8,322 nucleotides of DNA from Candidatus Bathyarchaeota archaeon (lineage in GTDB: Archaea > Thermoproteota > Bathyarchaeia > TCS64). How positions within the stretch are numbered: the stretch's first letter is position 1; each line of letters opens with the position of its first letter. Below the pieces are notes generated by a model. That model made no database searches and had not been told where the DNA came from. It saw nothing but the letters and a program-made list of their open reading frames with translations. Position numbers and translations under genes: made by a program. The stretch lies in the NCBI GenBank assembly GCA_002726865.1, contig PBSW01000005.1, positions 1 through 8,322 of the forward strand, read 5' to 3'. Below are positions 7,199 to 8,322 of this stretch, in pieces.

Positions 7199-7216
7199 AG
7201 GCGTAAGAGAACTAGT

Positions 7217-7891
7217 ATGAAAACTGTAAGACAAGACAGTATACAATCTGGTACTATGGAGCGTTCTAGCGTCATTAACAAGCTTATCCTTTCCGAGCAA
7301 GTCTTCGAGATTTTGCAGCAGTCTATCGTTAGCAGCGAACTACGGCCTAACCAGCGACTGATTGAGTCGGAAATTGCTAGGAGATTGGAGATTAGTAGAA
7401 CCCCTGTACGTGAAGCTCTTAGGCAGCTGTTGTTGACAGGATATACAAGCGCACTTCCAGGTGGTGGGCTGGTAGTTACCGACCATTCAAATATGCAGAT
7501 ACAAAGTTTACTGGAGTGCATGGCTGTGAAGTTGAGTTGTCGGCACATTACAGATCAGCAAATACGGAAAGCGGAAGAATACCATACTCACAGCATTGAG
7601 ATGATGCACAGTCACGCCACTGACCAGCATGTTAAGTTGCACAGGGCCTTCCACGAAGCATTATACGCTGCTTGCGGAAACAAGCAGCTACTGTCGTTAA
7701 TCCATATAAATAGACGGCAATTTTTCGATCAGCGGTTAAACCGCATGTATACCTCTAGGGAACGGGAAGTCCAAATAAAGCAGCATGGCCAAGTACTGGA
7801 GACGGTACGCGAACGGAATGCGCGCCGAGCTGAGAGGACTTTACAGCGGCACTTGGGAACCTCCCTGAAAATAGCATTACAACGGCTTTAG
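7217..7891 (+). CDS. GntR-family transcriptional regulator, FCD (FadR-like) subfamily
   Basis: From ATG at 7217 the product is 224 aa, typical for this subfamily. The N-terminal winged helix-turn-helix (about residues 27-86) contains LRPNQRLIESEIARRLEIS and the hallmark SRTPVREALRQL (60-71). The C-terminal helical domain is FCD-like, with HRAFHEALYAACGN (142-155), KQHGQVLETV (188-197) and QRHL (211-214). His146, His190 and His212 match the three usual metal-binding histidines, but His142 stands where the family normally has Asp. A TTG at 7169 in the same frame would add 16 residues but falls in the -35 box, so I reject it. ATG at 7256 is a later alternative. The ribosome site is weak (AAGAGA). 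It is divergent from the transporter operon, is probably co-transcribed with the downstream enzyme, and likely represses both promoters until an organic-acid ligand binds. Confidence 0.92.
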   Translation: MKTVRQDSIQSGTMERSSVINKLILSEQVFEILQQSIVSSELRPNQRLIESEIARRLEISRTPVREALRQLLLTGYTSALPGGGLVVTDHSNMQIQSLLECMAVKLSCRHITDQQIRKAEEYHTHSIEMMHSHATDQHVKLHRAFHEALYAACGNKQLLSLIHINRRQFFDQRLNRMYTSREREVQIKQHGQVLETVRERNARRAERTLQRHLGTSLKIALQRL

Positions 7892-7922
7892 TTACCAACT
7901 ATCATCTTCCCACAAAAACAAA

Positions 7923-7929
7923 AAGGAGG
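7923..7929 (+). promoter_or_regulatory. Ribosome binding site of the DRE-TIM enzyme gene
   Basis: AAGGAGG lies 5 bases before the ATG at 7935, inside the 43-bp gap after the regulator's stop. It sets the start and implies strong translation compared with the regulator. Confidence 0.85.
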
Positions 7930-7934
7930 CACTT

Positions 7935-8322
7935 ATGGAAACTGACAAGCTATGGCTTCATAAGGGTGGTTGGTGGACGAGCGAAGTAAATTTTCTTGAG
8001 AAAACAAGGAAAGCTTTTTCTATTCCCGATAAGGTCGTTATTCATGACGCCACGCTTAGAGATGGGGAACAGACTGCAGGTGTGGTATTTAGAAAAGATG
8101 AGAAGCTAGCTCTAGCCAAAGCTCTAGATTCAATTGGTGTAGACCGAATCGAAGCCGGAATGCCGGCCGTTACTGAAGAGGATAAAGAAGCTGTCAGAGA
8201 AATTGCTAAACTGAAGCTTAAGGCTAAAGTTATGGTGTTTTCCAGGGCATTACCTGCTGATATTGACAACGCAGTGGAGTGTGGCGTATGGGGAATCGTT
8301 TTGGAAGTTCCTATTGGTCTAC
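7935..8322 (+). CDS. DRE-TIM (HMGL-like) lyase/synthase family enzyme, 5' part only
   Basis: The first 129 codons are visible and the frame runs off the right edge. After an N-terminal stretch of about 35 residues rich in Trp (WLHKGGWW), VVIHDATLRDGEQTAGVVF (34-52) is the first beta strand and active-site motif of the HMGL-like fold. This fold is used by isopropylmalate, homocitrate and citramalate synthases, HMG-CoA lyase and related carboxyltransferases. Arg42 and Asp43 are the expected catalytic and metal-binding residues, and GVDRIEAGMPA (68-78) is the second conserved strand. The RDGEQ form is that of the Claisen-condensing synthases. Full enzymes usually have about 300-500 residues, so most of it, including the later metal-binding HxH motif, is outside the window. 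It follows the regulator by 43 bp, probably in one transcript. The exact reaction cannot be assigned from this fragment. Confidence 0.88.
   Translation, partial: METDKLWLHKGGWWTSEVNFLEKTRKAFSIPDKVVIHDATLRDGEQTAGVVFRKDEKLALAKALDSIGVDRIEAGMPAVTEEDKEAVREIAKLKLKAKVMVFSRALPADIDNAVECGVWGIVLEVPIGL

Noticed and set aside
7089..7218. CTAGTAT occurring at 7089-7095 and 7212-7218, each near a promoter or start
   Set aside because: A seven-base direct repeat within about 130 bp is not statistically notable, and no symmetry supports an operator.
1..8322. CRISPR arrays, tRNA or rRNA genes, insertion sequences and phage genes
   Set aside because: I saw no regularly spaced repeats, tRNA-like folds, transposase motifs or terminal inverted repeats anywhere in the window.

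Overview
The window holds a bacterial catabolic and transport locus built as two divergent transcription units around a control region of about 290 bp (roughly 6923-7216). The minus-strand unit reads, in order of transcription, dctP, dctQ, dctM (a tripartite TRAP transporter), then hyuA and hyuB (two-subunit hydantoinase / 5-oxoprolinase / acetone-carboxylase superfamily). hyuB runs off the left edge of the window. The plus-strand unit has a GntR/FCD-type regulator followed 43 bp later by the first 129 codons of a DRE-TIM (HMGL-like) lyase or synthase, which runs off the right edge.

Organism: the strong AAGGAGG-type ribosome binding sites, sigma70-type promoters, moderate GC and a lipoprotein TRAP binding protein on a long Ala-Pro linker show a bacterium. 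Lipobox-anchored TRAP receptors with AP-rich linkers suggest a Gram-positive or monoderm-like lineage. My best guess is Chloroflexota (Dehalococcoidia-like), with Firmicutes as the alternative. No phylogenetic marker is present, so this is inference.

Region by region: 1-1579 hyuB (3' end missing, probably by only a few dozen codons); 1585-3618 hyuA; 3619-3859 a spacer with one 8-bp-stem hairpin; 3860-5173 dctM; 5177-5692 dctQ; 5693-5746 a spacer with a near-palindrome; 5747-6922 dctP, with a hexanucleotide tandem repeat encoding the AP linker; 6923-7216 the divergent control region, with two near-consensus sigma70 promoters whose -35 boxes form an inverted repeat, and a leader on the dctP side carrying a second strong Shine-Dalgarno sequence and a tiny ORF; 7217-7891 the GntR/FCD regulator; 7935-8322 the DRE-TIM enzyme.

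Working model (inference): the TRAP system imports an organic acid or carboxylated amide. HyuA and HyuB act on it in an ATP-dependent hydrolysis or carboxylation, and the DRE-TIM enzyme handles an acyl or oxo-acid intermediate. The FCD regulator would sense the substrate or a product and control both divergent promoters. The substrate cannot be read from the sequence. The families are all well known; the combination, the control region and the leader are the parts worth checking.
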